Positions 18,999 through 28,140 of a DNA stretch of 64,000 bases are shown one piece after another; positions within the stretch are counted from its first letter, which is position 1, and each line of letters begins with the position of its first letter. The DNA is from Psychrobacillus glaciei (GTDB lineage Bacteria; Bacillota; Bacilli; Bacillales_A; Planococcaceae), in NCBI RefSeq assembly GCF_008973485.1, contig NZ_CP031223.1, positions 1,674,001 through 1,738,000 on the forward strand, in the 5' to 3' direction. Below the pieces are notes generated by a model that was not told where the DNA came from, searched no databases, and saw only the letters and a program-made list of their open reading frames with translations. Made by a program: the position numbers and the translations under genes.

Positions 18999-19787
18999 AT
19001 GCATCGCGGAAAAGGTATGAAGTTTGTTGGGGATTCTCGTGTAACAGATCCAGCTAGCAGACCTAAAAAAATGCCGAAAGACTATTCTGAGTATCCGGGT
19101 AAAACAGAAGCTTTCTGGCCTGACTTTTTGTTAAAAGAATGGTTAGTCGGTGCGGTTTTCTTAGTGGGTTATTTGGTGTTAACTGTTGCTCATCCGTCGC
19201 CACTTGAGCGTCCGGCTGATCCATCAGACACTGCATATATTCCAATGCCAGACTGGTATTTCTTATTTCTATACCAATTATTAAAATACGAATTTGCTTC
19301 TGGTCCATATAATGTGATTGGATCAATCATTATTCCAGGATTAGCTTTTGGTGCACTTTTATTAGTTCCATTTTTAGATACTAGCAAAGAAAGAAGTCCG
19401 TGGAAACGTCCGTTACCAACTGGATTTATGCTTCTTGCTCTTGCTGCCATGATATTTTTAACTTGGGAATCAGTAGCAAACCATGACTGGGTAGCTGCTA
19501 AAGCTCAAGGGGAAATTAAAGCACCAGTTGCTAAAGTAGAATTTGATGAAAGCTCGGAAGGTTATCAAATTTATGCCAAAGCATCGTGTATCAGTTGTCA
19601 TGGTAACGCTTTTGAAGGTGGAATAGGTAAGCCGTTAATCGGTTTAAAATACACAGCCGATGAGATCGTTAACATCGCACATGAAGGTTTACCAGGCGGT
19701 ATGCCAGGTGGTACTTTCCAAGGTACAGATGAAGAGCTTCACAAACTTGCAGAGTTTATAACAACTCTTCAACCTGAAGGAAAATAG
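18999..19787 (+). CDS. qcrC: Subunit IV-cytochrome c fusion of the bc complex
   Basis: A 262-residue protein combining a subunit-IV-like membrane part (helices near residues 48-65, 105-125 and 141-157, with PDWYFLFLYQLLKY) and a C-terminal cytochrome c domain. The heme motif CISCH spans residues 197-201, and GMPGG carries the probable axial Met. This fusion is characteristic of Bacillales QcrC. AAAAGGAGG precedes the ATG. A strong terminator follows. Confidence 0.97.
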   Translation: MHRGKGMKFVGDSRVTDPASRPKKMPKDYSEYPGKTEAFWPDFLLKEWLVGAVFLVGYLVLTVAHPSPLERPADPSDTAYIPMPDWYFLFLYQLLKYEFASGPYNVIGSIIIPGLAFGALLLVPFLDTSKERSPWKRPLPTGFMLLALAAMIFLTWESVANHDWVAAKAQGEIKAPVAKVEFDESSEGYQIYAKASCISCHGNAFEGGIGKPLIGLKYTADEIVNIAHEGLPGGMPGGTFQGTDEELHKLAEFITTLQPEGK

Positions 19788-19828
19788 AAAAGCCGAAGCG
19801 TGTATTCTTGTGCAGAAGCTAAACATAA

Positions 19829-19857
19829 AAAAGAGTCAGGAAACTGACTCTTTTTTT
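19829..19857 (+). terminator. Terminator after qcrC
   Basis: A 10-bp stem AAAGAGTCAG/CTGACTCTTT with a GAAA loop and a T run. Confidence 0.95.
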
Positions 19858-19882
19858 ACTACATATATTTATGGAGGGCTTC

Positions 19883-20479
19883 ATGAAAGAACTGATGATG
19901 TTTTTGAAAATAGTACTCTACAATAAATCATTTATGTGGCTATTGTTTTTTGTCAATCTTTTAGGAACGATATATGGTTACTATTGGTATGGCTCTCAAC
20001 TCGCTATTACAAAACCTATATTTTATATTTTTGTTCCTGATAGTCCTACCGCTAGTTTATTTTTTACTATTGCATTACTGGGATGGCTGTTAAAAAAGAA
20101 TTGGAAGCTTGTTGAAGTCCTTGCTTTAATTACACTTGTGAAATATGGCTTGTGGGCAGTTGTTATGAATATTTGGACATATATAGAAACAGGATCCATT
20201 GGTTGGATGGGATGGATGTTAGTCATTTCTCACTTTGGAATGGCACTTCAAGCTATTTTATATATGCCATTCTACAAATTTAAATGGGTACATATATTGA
20301 TTGCCTCTATTTGGACAGTTCATAATGATATTATTGATTATGTGTTTGATCAAATGCCTATTTACAGAAGCTTAAATATTTATGCTAATCAGATTGGTTA
20401 TTTTACATTTTGGTTGTCAATTGCATGTATTCTAATCGCTATTTATAATTATCAAAAAAGGTCAAAGCTAATAAGTTGA
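19883..20479 (+). CDS. ypjA: YpjA-type membrane protein (DUF1405)
   Basis: A 198-residue integral membrane protein with about six hydrophobic helices and conserved-looking polar spots (YYWYGSQL, FYIFVPDSP, SIWTVHNDIIDY). Size and location after qcrC match YpjA (about 185 aa). ATG 19883 is preferred over the in-frame ATG 19871 because GGAGGG lies between them, 5 bases before it. No transport or enzyme function is evident. Confidence 0.85.
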   Translation: MKELMMFLKIVLYNKSFMWLLFFVNLLGTIYGYYWYGSQLAITKPIFYIFVPDSPTASLFFTIALLGWLLKKNWKLVEVLALITLVKYGLWAVVMNIWTYIETGSIGWMGWMLVISHFGMALQAILYMPFYKFKWVHILIASIWTVHNDIIDYVFDQMPIYRSLNIYANQIGYFTFWLSIACILIAIYNYQKRSKLIS

Positions 20480-20531
20480 TGAAACCTAAATTTCGATTTA
20501 ATATAATAGTATAGAGTGAGAGGGGGAAATT

Positions 20532-21215
20532 TTGTTGGGTACTTATATAGTGTATTTTGCAATAATTTTATTATTGCCTTTATATGCACAAATGAAAGTG
20601 AAAAGTACGTATAATAAATATTCAAAAGTTCGCTCTACTTCCGGAATGAGTGGCGCACAAGTAGCTAGAACTATTTTAGATGCGAATGGATTACATGATG
20701 TAAAAGTGATTGAAAGTAGAGGATTTTTAAGCGATCACTACAACCCCATGACAAAGGTTGTTGCTTTATCTTCCCATAATTATAACGAGGCATCTGTTGC
20801 TGGTGCAGCAATTGCAGCCCATGAAGTTGGACATGCGATCCAACATAAAGAAGCTTATTCGTTTTTAACATTAAGACATAAGTTAGTACCCATAGCAAAT
20901 ATCTCTTCCAACGCATCTTGGATTTTTGTAATGATAGGTATCTTTGCAAGCATGGGTAATATGCTGCTTTTAGGTATTGTCTTACTTGCAGTTGGGGTGG
21001 TATTTCAATTTGTAACACTTCCAGTAGAATTCAACGCTTCTAGCCGTGCAATGGATCAAATGGTTTCTTTAGGTATTATTCGTAATGAAGAAGAACGCCA
21101 TGCGAAAAAAGTGTTAAGCGCCGCAGCTTTAACTTATGTTGCCGCTACTGCAGTTGCCGTTCTTGAATTATTACGTTTAGTTTTAATCTTTACAGGCATG
21201 AATAGAAATGATTAA
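20532..21215 (+). CDS. YugP-type membrane zinc metallopeptidase
   Basis: A 227-residue membrane protein with an N-terminal helix, the zinc-protease motif HEVGHAIQH in the first half, and three or more later helices. KVKSTYNKYSKVRSTSGMSGAQVAR, LSDHYNP and TLPVEFNASSRAM match the YugP family of neutral zinc peptidases. Substrate unknown. The start is TTG 20532 or the adjacent TTG 20535 after GAGAGGGGG. At this place B. subtilis has ypjB instead, so the gene is a lineage-specific neighbour. Confidence 0.88.
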   Translation: MLGTYIVYFAIILLLPLYAQMKVKSTYNKYSKVRSTSGMSGAQVARTILDANGLHDVKVIESRGFLSDHYNPMTKVVALSSHNYNEASVAGAAIAAHEVGHAIQHKEAYSFLTLRHKLVPIANISSNASWIFVMIGIFASMGNMLLLGIVLLAVGVVFQFVTLPVEFNASSRAMDQMVSLGIIRNEEERHAKKVLSAAALTYVAATAVAVLELLRLVLIFTGMNRND

Positions 21216-21231
21216 ATAAGAAGTTGAAATT

Positions 21232-21277
21232 AAAAAGGACCGTCCTTAGTCAGAAAAGACTAAGGACGGTCCTTTTT
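21232..21277 (+). terminator. Strong terminator after the yugP-type gene
   Basis: A perfect 20-bp stem (21232-21251 with 21258-21277) with an AGAAAA loop, A-rich before and T-rich after, so it could act on both strands. Confidence 0.9.
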
Positions 21278-21344
21278 ATCGTTGTACCCATGCTAGTAAA
21301 ACAAGAACAGTATTTAAGTGAAATGCGAGAATATGTATAATATT

Positions 21345-21545
21345 CTCTTTATAAATCGATGTGATTTCCGCTATAGGCGGACGCTTTCCGTGGGGTGAGC
21401 GATGAGCCCTCACTGCCGCATTCGCGTTGTCCCATCTGTCTCACACAGGAACAAAGGCTAAGAGCGCCACATGATGTGGAAACGCCTTCGTGACCAACAT
21501 CCTGTTGGCCACCTGTCGTTCAAATCAATAAATTAAGTATTGTTC
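21345..21545 (+). repeat. Family B GC-rich intergenic repeat, divergent copy
   Basis: Contains the family B core GATTTCCGCTATAGGCGGAC followed by GCTTTCCGTGGGG and GAGCGATGAGCC, then CATCTGTCTC. It is more GC-rich than its surroundings. The 3' half differs from the copies at 30.3, 30.7 and 42.2 kb. The following 21546-21762 shows no gene or recognisable signal. Confidence 0.65.
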
Positions 21546-21762
21546 GTTTTTTACTTAATTTAATGGTATTTATGAAATTAACTCGAGTAATTGTAAACAT
21601 CTATATTCATATTTTCCAGACTCAATAATTTTGTTGGAAAGAAGAATTGAACAAAAAATGGTCACAATATTGATCTCTTTCGCTTTCTTATACTTTTATC
21701 GTATTAGACATACATGATTCATGGGGAATAATATTAGAGTTTGTGGAATCTACGTAAAAGAA

Positions 21763-22060
21763 GATAGCATCCATTAATAAAGAAGCGCTGAGCGGACGAA
21801 ATTGTTTCTCGTCCGCTTTTAAAAGAATAGGAAAGGATTTATTCTCTCATTATCCAAACCTTATGTACCTTGTCTCTACCTATTTCAAGAGGGCGACGGA
21901 CTAACAGCCGCCACAAGATTACCGAATAAAATGGATCGTGAAGTGACGCAGTCACTTCACGATCCACAAAAATTCCAACGGTAATAGTATAGCTCATGTT
22001 TTGTCCAAAGCACTCTAGAATAGTGAAGACAAGATACACCTAAAAGTCGCTTACGCTTGA
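21763..22060 (+). repeat. Family A structured intergenic repeat, full copy 2
   Basis: Same block order as the copy at 7627: AGAAGCGCTGAGCGG hairpin, GCCGCCACAAGATTACCG, stem 21932-21947 with 21951-21966 (16 of 16 Watson-Crick pairs around GCA), then CGGTAATAGTATAGC and GTCCAAAGCACTCTAGAA. It ends just before the ypjC stop codon. A minus-strand frame across it is not conserved in copy 1. Confidence 0.85.
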
Positions 22061-22064
22061 ATTA

Positions 22065-22934
22065 TTATTCTATTGGTCTTTTCTCATCATCGAGTGTAAA
22101 ACCTTCCCCCATTACATCATGGACTTCAGTTAAGGAAACGAAAGCATGAGGATCGACAGAAGTGATAATAGACTTCAAACGAACGATTTCATTTTTTCCA
22201 ATTACACAATAGAGAACTTCCCGATCGTTTTTAGTGTAATGACCATACCCCTTTAAAACAGTGACCCCACGTTCCATTTCTAAAGAAATCCGATTAGCAA
22301 TTTCATCCTGTAATTCTGAAATGATAAATGCACCTCGAGCAGCATAAGCACCTTCTTGTACAAAGTCGATTACTCTTGCACCAACAAATACAGCAACAAG
22401 GGTATACATCATAGAACGTTCATCTAAAAACGTCAGCCAAGATAAAAGTATGACTACAGCATCAAACATAAACATCGTTTTTCCCATACTCCAACCGATA
22501 TACTTATGAGCAAGACGGGCAATAATATCAACCCCGCCAGTTGTTCCACCAAATCTAAAAATAATACCTAAGCCAACACCTACAAATACACCAGCGAATA
22601 ACGAAACGAGCACCATATCATCTTCTAGGCCAATAGGTATTTCATAAATGCCGAATATTTTTAAAAATATTGAAACAGAAACTGTACCAATAACCGTATA
22701 AGCAAACACCTTTTTGCCTAATAGTTTCCACCCTAATATAAACATAGGAATATTCAATATAAGATTCATTAATGCTACATCCCATTTAAACACGAAATAT
22801 AAGATTAATGTTATTCCAGCAAAACCACCCTCTCCAAGATGGTTTTGCATATTAAAATGCACAAAACCAAAACTATAGATAGCAGACCCAATAATAATAA
22901 AAATTATATTTTTAAGTTTTAAACCTATTCCCAC
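22065..22934 (-). CDS. ypjC: YitT-family membrane protein YpjC
   Basis: A 289-residue protein with about five to six N-terminal helices (GSAIYSFGFVHFNMQNHLGE, GGTTGGVDIIARL) and a soluble C-terminal DUF2179-type domain from about residue 210 (SELQDEIANRISLEMERGVT, YCVIGKNEIVRLK). This is the YitT/DUF161 arrangement. It starts with GTG after AGAGGTGA on the minus strand. It points against all neighbouring genes. Substrate or role unknown. Confidence 0.88.
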   Translation of the reverse strand: MGIGLKLKNIIFIIIGSAIYSFGFVHFNMQNHLGEGGFAGITLILYFVFKWDVALMNLILNIPMFILGWKLLGKKVFAYTVIGTVSVSIFLKIFGIYEIPIGLEDDMVLVSLFAGVFVGVGLGIIFRFGGTTGGVDIIARLAHKYIGWSMGKTMFMFDAVVILLSWLTFLDERSMMYTLVAVFVGARVIDFVQEGAYAARGAFIISELQDEIANRISLEMERGVTVLKGYGHYTKNDREVLYCVIGKNEIVRLKSIITSVDPHAFVSLTEVHDVMGEGFTLDDEKRPIE

Positions 22935-23042
22935 AAATTCACCTCTAATATAAATATACTATAGTTAATATTATCAATCATTTGTTTGCTTTTGACAACC
23001 AGTGTATATTTTTATTAGGATGAGATAAGGAGTGTGAAAATA

Positions 23043-23375
23043 ATGGCTGAAAATAAAACATTATCCGAACTACAAAAAGAAGTAGATTTATATATAAATC
23101 AGTTTAAGGAAGGTTATTTTCCACCAATGGAACTGTTAGCGAGATTAACAGAAGAGTTAGGGGAGCTTTCTAGAGAAGTTCAACATAAATATGGCACAAA
23201 GAAAAAAAAGAAAACGGAAGTAGAAAAAGCACTTGCGGATGAAATGGGAGATTTCTTCTTTGTATTAATTTGTATGGCAAATGCAGAAGGTATCAACTTA
23301 GAAGAATCATTACAGAATGTGTTACAAAAATACAATACAAGAGATAAAGATCGTTGGACTAAAAAGGAGGACTAG
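23043..23375 (+). CDS. ypjD: MazG-like nucleotide pyrophosphohydrolase YpjD
   Basis: A 110-residue single MazG-fold domain. The metal-binding signature is EELGELSREVQHKYG in the first half with EMGDFFFVLICMAN in the second (ExxE...ExxD pattern). Such enzymes hydrolyse nucleoside triphosphates to monophosphates and probably clean non-canonical nucleotides. ATG 23043 has AAGGAG 10 bases upstream. dapB begins 2 bases after the stop, so the two are coupled. Confidence 0.93.
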   Translation: MAENKTLSELQKEVDLYINQFKEGYFPPMELLARLTEELGELSREVQHKYGTKKKKKTEVEKALADEMGDFFFVLICMANAEGINLEESLQNVLQKYNTRDKDRWTKKED

Positions 23376-23377
23376 TT

Positions 23378-24154
23378 GTGGTTATTAAAGTAGCGATAGC
23401 AGGGCCAAGGGGAAGAATGGGGAAAGCAGCAGTAGAAACGCTTATAAAAGATAAAGCATTTTTATTAGTGAGTGTTTTAGACCATAAAAAAGAAGAAGAT
23501 TTCTTGGGAGATAATATTCCTATCTACACTTCATTAAAAGAACTAATTTATCAAACGAAACCGGATGTATTAGTCGATTTGACTGTGCCTTCTTGTGTTT
23601 ATGAGCATACAATCACTGCAATAGAGAATGGAGTAAGACCAGTTATTGGTACAACTGGCTTCACTGATTTACAATTAGAAGAGATTAGAAACAAAGTGGA
23701 GGAAAAAGAAGTAGGGTGTATTATCGCTCCTAATTTTTCAATTGGTGCAGTACTTATGATGAAGTTTTCACAAATGGCAGCTAGGTATTTACCGAATGTG
23801 GAAATAATTGAGATGCATCATGATCAAAAAGTAGATGCTCCTTCAGGTACGGCTATTAAAACGGCTCAAATGATTCATGAGGAAAGAAATGCTTTTGAGC
23901 AAGGACATTCAGATGAAAAAGAGTTAATAGAAGGCGCAAGAGGGGCTAATGTTAATGGAATGCATATTCATAGCGTGCGATTACCAGGTTTAGTAGCACA
24001 TCAGCAAGTGCTTCTTGGAGGAGAAGGGCAGCTATTAACCCTTCGACACGATTCATTTGACCGCACTTCATTTATGTCTGGTATTGTGTTATCGATCCAT
24101 GAAGTTATGAAGCAGAATACGCTAATCTATGGTTTAGAAAATCTTATTTTTTAG
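23378..24154 (+). CDS. dapB: 4-Hydroxy-tetrahydrodipicolinate reductase
   Basis: NAD(P)H-dependent step of the diaminopimelate/lysine pathway, which feeds peptidoglycan and spore dipicolinate. It has 258 residues. The nucleotide-binding [37 protein letters not shown] and the active-site [15 protein letters not shown] are diagnostic. The GTG start follows AAAAGGAGG. It lies in the ypjD-dapB-mgsA-bshA-cca-birA operon. Confidence 0.97.
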   Translation: MVIKVAIAGPRGRMGKAAVETLIKDKAFLLVSVLDHKKEEDFLGDNIPIYTSLKELIYQTKPDVLVDLTVPSCVYEHTITAIENGVRPVIGTTGFTDLQLEEIRNKVEEKEVGCIIAPNFSIGAVLMMKFSQMAARYLPNVEIIEMHHDQKVDAPSGTAIKTAQMIHEERNAFEQGHSDEKELIEGARGANVNGMHIHSVRLPGLVAHQQVLLGGEGQLLTLRHDSFDRTSFMSGIVLSIHEVMKQNTLIYGLENLIF

Positions 24155-24164
24155 GAGGAGTAAA

Positions 24165-24572
24165 GTGAGAATTGCATTAGTGGCACATGATAAAAAAAAG
24201 GATGATTTAATCCAATTTGTAACAGCATATAAACTTATTTTAGAAGACCATGATTTATTTGCCACTGGAACTACTGGAATGCGAATAATTGAAGAAGTTG
24301 GATTATCTGTTTTTAGATATAAGTCGGGTCCTCTTGGAGGTGATCAACAAATAGGATCTGCCATTGCCAATAACGAGATGGATATGGTCATTTTCTTTCG
24401 AGATCCACTTACTTCACAACCACATGAACCAGATGTATCAGCGTTAATAAGACTTTGCGATGTATATCAAATACCGCTTGCGACGAACATGGGAACGGCT
24501 GAAATTTTGTTAAAGGGATTAGAAGAAGGTTTTTTAGATTGGCGATTATTAGAAGAGAGACGATCTCGTTAA
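24165..24572 (+). CDS. mgsA: Methylglyoxal synthase
   Basis: Converts dihydroxyacetone phosphate to methylglyoxal plus phosphate, a glycolytic bypass. It has 135 residues, the family length. [34 protein letters not shown] and [15 protein letters not shown], which holds the catalytic Asp, are present. The GTG start follows TAGGAGGAG. In B. subtilis bshB1 follows it; here bshA starts 12 bases later with no room for bshB1. Confidence 0.97.
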   Translation: MRIALVAHDKKKDDLIQFVTAYKLILEDHDLFATGTTGMRIIEEVGLSVFRYKSGPLGGDQQIGSAIANNEMDMVIFFRDPLTSQPHEPDVSALIRLCDVYQIPLATNMGTAEILLKGLEEGFLDWRLLEERRSR

Positions 24573-24584
24573 GGAAGTGATTAA

Positions 24585-25715
24585 ATGCGTAAACTAAAAA
24601 TTGGTATTACTTGTTACCCTACAGTAGGTGGTTCGGGAGTTATTGCTACTGAACTTGGAAAAATGCTTGCTGAAAAAGGGCATGATATACATTTCATAAC
24701 TTCTAGTATGCCTTTTCGGTTGAATAAAATGTATCCGAATATTACTTATCATCAAGTCGAGGTAAACAGCTATTCTGTTTTTCAATATGCACCTTATGAT
24801 ATTGCACTTGCAAACAAAATGGCAGAGGTTATTGAAGATGAAGGACTTGATGTTCTGCATGTGCATTATGCGATTCCTCATGCAGTCTGCGCAATACTTG
24901 CAAAAGATATGGCAAAATCGGATATTGGTATTGTTACCACATTGCATGGAACCGATATCACGGTTTTAGGAGACGATTCATCTTTATCTGGTGCAATTCG
25001 TTACGGAATAGAAAAATCAGATATAGTTACTGCAGTCTCTGATTCTTTAGTAAGTCAAACAGTGGAGTTAATAGCTCCTAAAAAAGAAATAGAAACCATT
25101 TATAATTTTGTAGATGAGGAAGAGTACTCTAAAAAAGATGTTGGTAATTTAAAGGAATTACTAGGAATTAGACCAGATGAAAAAGTAATTATTCATGTTT
25201 CAAATTTTAGAAAAGTAAAACATGTTCCAGATGTGGTGAAAAGTTTTGAACTAATTCGACAAGAGATTCCTGCGAAATTATTATTAGTAGGAGATGGACC
25301 TGAAAAACATCCTGTAATGGAATATGTTAAAGGGAAATCAATTGAAAAAGATGTATTATTTCTAGGAAAACAAGACAATCTTTCTGAGTTATATTCCATT
25401 TCTGACTTAATGTTACTGCTATCTCAAAAAGAGTCATTTGGTTTAGTTTTACTCGAGGCAATGGCTTGCGAAGTTCCTTGTATTGGAACAAATGTTGGTG
25501 GAATTCCTGAAGTAATTTCACATGGAGAAAATGGATTCTTAGTGGAACTTGGGGATATTGCAAAAGTGGCAGAATACGGTGTGAAAATTTTGCGAGACCC
25601 TTTATTACATAAAAATTTAAGCGAGACATCTATCCAAATTGTTCAAGAGCGTTTTAGTTCTTCTCAGATTGTCGAACAGTATGAAGCGATGTACGAAAGA
25701 GTGGCGAGAAAATAA
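24585..25715 (+). CDS. bshA: Bacillithiol biosynthesis glycosyltransferase BshA
   Basis: Makes N-acetylglucosaminyl-malate from UDP-GlcNAc and L-malate, the first step of bacillithiol synthesis. It has 376 residues in the GT4 fold. [16 protein letters not shown] at the N-terminus, [20 protein letters not shown] and the C-terminal [16 protein letters not shown] (GT4 sugar-nucleotide motif) are visible. GGAAGTG precedes the ATG. It sits between mgsA and cca as in other Bacillales, apart from the missing bshB1. Confidence 0.96.
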   Translation: MRKLKIGITCYPTVGGSGVIATELGKMLAEKGHDIHFITSSMPFRLNKMYPNITYHQVEVNSYSVFQYAPYDIALANKMAEVIEDEGLDVLHVHYAIPHAVCAILAKDMAKSDIGIVTTLHGTDITVLGDDSSLSGAIRYGIEKSDIVTAVSDSLVSQTVELIAPKKEIETIYNFVDEEEYSKKDVGNLKELLGIRPDEKVIIHVSNFRKVKHVPDVVKSFELIRQEIPAKLLLVGDGPEKHPVMEYVKGKSIEKDVLFLGKQDNLSELYSISDLMLLLSQKESFGLVLLEAMACEVPCIGTNVGGIPEVISHGENGFLVELGDIAKVAEYGVKILRDPLLHKNLSETSIQIVQERFSSSQIVEQYEAMYERVARK

Positions 25716-25716
25716 C

Positions 25717-26901
25717 ATGATGAAAAATCGGTGGCCAGCTGCATATCAAGTAATTGAAAAACTTGAATATGCTGGATTTGAAGCCTATGTAGTTGGAGGA
25801 GCGGTTCGTGATTTTATTCGAGGAGTTTCTGCAAATGATGTGGACGTCACAACGAATGCAACACCGAACGAAGTCAAACAGTTATTTGAACATACGATTG
25901 ATGTAGGAATTGAACACGGGACCGTATTAGTAGTTGTAAAAGAGTCAATTGAAGTGACTACTTTTCGTTCGGAAGACACGTATTCTGATTTTAGAAGACC
26001 GGATAATGTTATGTTTGTCCGATCTCTACAAGAAGATCTACAGAGACGTGATTTTACAATGAATGCTATGGCATTAACAAAAAACGATGAACTGATTGAT
26101 TATTTTGATGGTAGAGCGGATATTAAACAGAAACTTATTCGGGCAGTAGGTGATCCATTTAAGCGCTTTTCTGAAGATGCACTCCGTATGTTAAGGGCTA
26201 TACGTTTTTCTGCACAACTAGACTTTTCATTGCATGGAAATACATTAGAAGCTATTGAGATGCAACATAAATTAATTGACCGTGTTTCACTGGAAAGAGT
26301 AAAAGTAGAATTAGAGAAAATTTGGACAAGCAATCATGTAGGAAAAGGTATGCATTTGTTTAAGACGAGTAAGTTAGCGATAAATTTCCCTGGTGATTGG
26401 AAAACATATCTAGATAAATGGAATAGATTTTTAATGTTTGAAAATGTAGCGAATGGGTGGGCATTTTTTGCACTAATGCAGCAATCAAACGATATAAATA
26501 CCTTACTAAATTTTTATAAATGCTCGAATGCAGAAAAAATGCATGTAAAGCAAGTTCTCCTTGCAGTAGAAAAGCTTAAAAAAGGACATTGGACGGCTTA
26601 TGACATTTTTCAATTTAATGAAGAGATATTAATAGCAGCTGCCTATTATGCTGAAATCATTTTGGATATGAATACTCCTTATGAAAATAATGACATTCAA
26701 CGTTTAAAAGCAGCGATACCAATTGCATCTTCCAGAGAAATTGCTGTCAACGGAAATGAATTAATGGAATGGAAACAAGAGAAAAGAGGACCATGGATAA
26801 AAGAAGTCTTAGAGAAGTTAACAATAGCGATTGTTAATGGACAAGTTGAAAATGAACGAGCACAGTTAAAGGAATGGTATTTTCGTGAATATGACAATTA
26901 A
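25717..26901 (+). CDS. cca: CCA-adding enzyme (tRNA nucleotidyltransferase)
   Basis: Adds or repairs the 3' CCA end of tRNAs. From ATG 25717 it has 394 residues (B. subtilis 397). The class II nucleotidyltransferase signature is YVVGGAVRDFIRG followed by the metal-binding aspartates in DVDVTTNATP. RRDFTMNAMA and DPFKRFSEDALRMLRAIRF are the conserved nucleotide-recognition blocks. The frame is open further upstream inside bshA. The start is one base after the bshA stop, and ATG 25720 is equally possible. Confidence 0.96.
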   Translation: MMKNRWPAAYQVIEKLEYAGFEAYVVGGAVRDFIRGVSANDVDVTTNATPNEVKQLFEHTIDVGIEHGTVLVVVKESIEVTTFRSEDTYSDFRRPDNVMFVRSLQEDLQRRDFTMNAMALTKNDELIDYFDGRADIKQKLIRAVGDPFKRFSEDALRMLRAIRFSAQLDFSLHGNTLEAIEMQHKLIDRVSLERVKVELEKIWTSNHVGKGMHLFKTSKLAINFPGDWKTYLDKWNRFLMFENVANGWAFFALMQQSNDINTLLNFYKCSNAEKMHVKQVLLAVEKLKKGHWTAYDIFQFNEEILIAAAYYAEIILDMNTPYENNDIQRLKAAIPIASSREIAVNGNELMEWKQEKRGPWIKEVLEKLTIAIVNGQVENERAQLKEWYFREYDN

Positions 26902-27865
26902 AGAAAAGATTCTGTCCCAACTACTATCTGCAAAAGGAGAGCCAATCTCAGGCCAAAAATTAGCAGATGAATTATCTATTTCTCGTACAATGATTTGGAA
27001 GCATCTAAAAGCTTTAGAATTAGAAGGTTATGTGATTGAGGCTGTAAAGAAAAAAGGATATATTCTACTTTCTATTCCAGATATAGTTTCCAAAGAAAGA
27101 ATAACTTCTTATTTAGAGACGGCTCAGTTAGGCCATAACATTTTATATTATCCAGTTTGCGATTCTACTCAAAATATTGCTGCAGAGAAGGCTAGGGAAG
27201 GGGCTCCACATGGTACGGTTGTAATTACGGAAGAGCAAACTGCCGGTAGAGGAAGATTAGAACGAGTATGGGATTCTTCTGCAAATAATGGAATTTGGAT
27301 GAGTGTCATCATTCGTCCTGAAATAAGTCCACATATGGCACCCCAATTTACGCTTGTTTCAGCAGTTGCCATTACAAAAGCAATGGAAGATTTGACTGGG
27401 AGTGCTCCAGAGATAAAATGGCCTAATGATTTATTGATGAATGGGAAAAAAGTAACTGGTATATTAACCGAGCTTCAAGCGGATATGGATCGAGTTCAAT
27501 CCATTATTATTGGAATTGGGGTTAATGTAAACCAGGAACTCGAGTCATTCGAGCAATCGATTCAATCGATTGCGACTTCATTAAAAATAGAAACAGGAAA
27601 TGACATTAATCGTGCTGCTTTAGTAGCTAAGATCCTATACTATTTAGAAAAGTATACAAATATGTATGTCGAAAATGGGTTTGAACCTATAAAATTACTC
27701 TGGGAAAGCTATAGTTGTACAATAGGAAAGCGAATTCGAGCAATCCTATTAAGAGAAACTTTAGAAGGAACTGCAATTGGCATTTCAAATGATGGTGTAC
27801 TACAGTTAAGACTGGATGATGGAGAGATACGTGGTATATACTCTGCGGATATTCATTTAACATGA
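26891..27865 (+). CDS. birA: Biotin-protein ligase and biotin repressor BirA
   Basis: Activates biotin to biotinyl-AMP, attaches it to acceptor carboxylases, and represses biotin genes. It has 324 residues. The N-terminal winged helix covers residues 1-60 (GQKLADELSISRTMIWKHLK). The catalytic domain has EEQTAGRGRLERVW, KWPNDLLMNGKKVTGIL and GIGVNVNQ. A C-terminal SH3-like segment follows. ATG 26891 lies inside the end of cca (11-base overlap). No clear terminator follows. Confidence 0.97.
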   Translation: MTIKEKILSQLLSAKGEPISGQKLADELSISRTMIWKHLKALELEGYVIEAVKKKGYILLSIPDIVSKERITSYLETAQLGHNILYYPVCDSTQNIAAEKAREGAPHGTVVITEEQTAGRGRLERVWDSSANNGIWMSVIIRPEISPHMAPQFTLVSAVAITKAMEDLTGSAPEIKWPNDLLMNGKKVTGILTELQADMDRVQSIIIGIGVNVNQELESFEQSIQSIATSLKIETGNDINRAALVAKILYYLEKYTNMYVENGFEPIKLLWESYSCTIGKRIRAILLRETLEGTAIGISNDGVLQLRLDDGEIRGIYSADIHLT

Positions 27866-28034
27866 TGCAGTTGCTGCAATTTTGCAAGTACACCAATGCA
27901 TAACTAATAGAACAAATAATAATTTGGACTATTAAGCAGTATTCTGTTAATCTATATGCGAAGGGTAGTATCTTAATCGAACTGCACCTGTCACATTCTG
28001 TACACAAATAAATAGTCTGCCTTGATCACGCTTT

Positions 28035-28104
28035 GACAGGGACGGAGAAAACCTACATTAGACATTTTCTGCCCTTCTGTCCACTATCGGATTGAAGGGC
28101 TTTT
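28035..28104 (+). promoter_or_regulatory. Candidate RNA leader/attenuator of panBCD (possible pan motif)
   Basis: Two hairpins compete for the same bases. Hairpin 1 pairs GACAG 28035-28039 with CTGTC 28077-28081, and AGAAAA 28046-28051 with TTTTCT 28065-28070, leaving bulged A42 and C43 on the 5' side. Hairpin 2 pairs GCCCTTC 28071-28077 with GAAGGGC 28094-28100, followed by TTTT. Forming one excludes the other. A pan RNA motif upstream of panB is known in Firmicutes; identity with it is inference. The rest of 27866-28140 shows no gene. Confidence 0.45.
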
Positions 28105-28140
28105 ACTGGTTTTCTTCTCCCAAAAAGAGGAGGAGTAAAA

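Noticed and set aside
21839-22039. Minus-strand 66-codon frame with similarity to one at 38024-38218
   Set aside because: Both lie inside family A repeats, so the similarity reflects the repeat. Copy 1 at 7.7 kb has an indel that breaks this frame, and no ribosome-binding site precedes either.
24787-24969. Alternative plus-strand frame inside bshA
   Set aside because: It lies wholly within a conserved glycosyltransferase gene and has no ribosome-binding site.
28033-28061. TTGACA as the -35 of a panB promoter
   Set aside because: No good -10 is found 16-18 bases on, and the hexamer lies inside the 5' arm of the leader hairpin, which would be cut if transcription began there.
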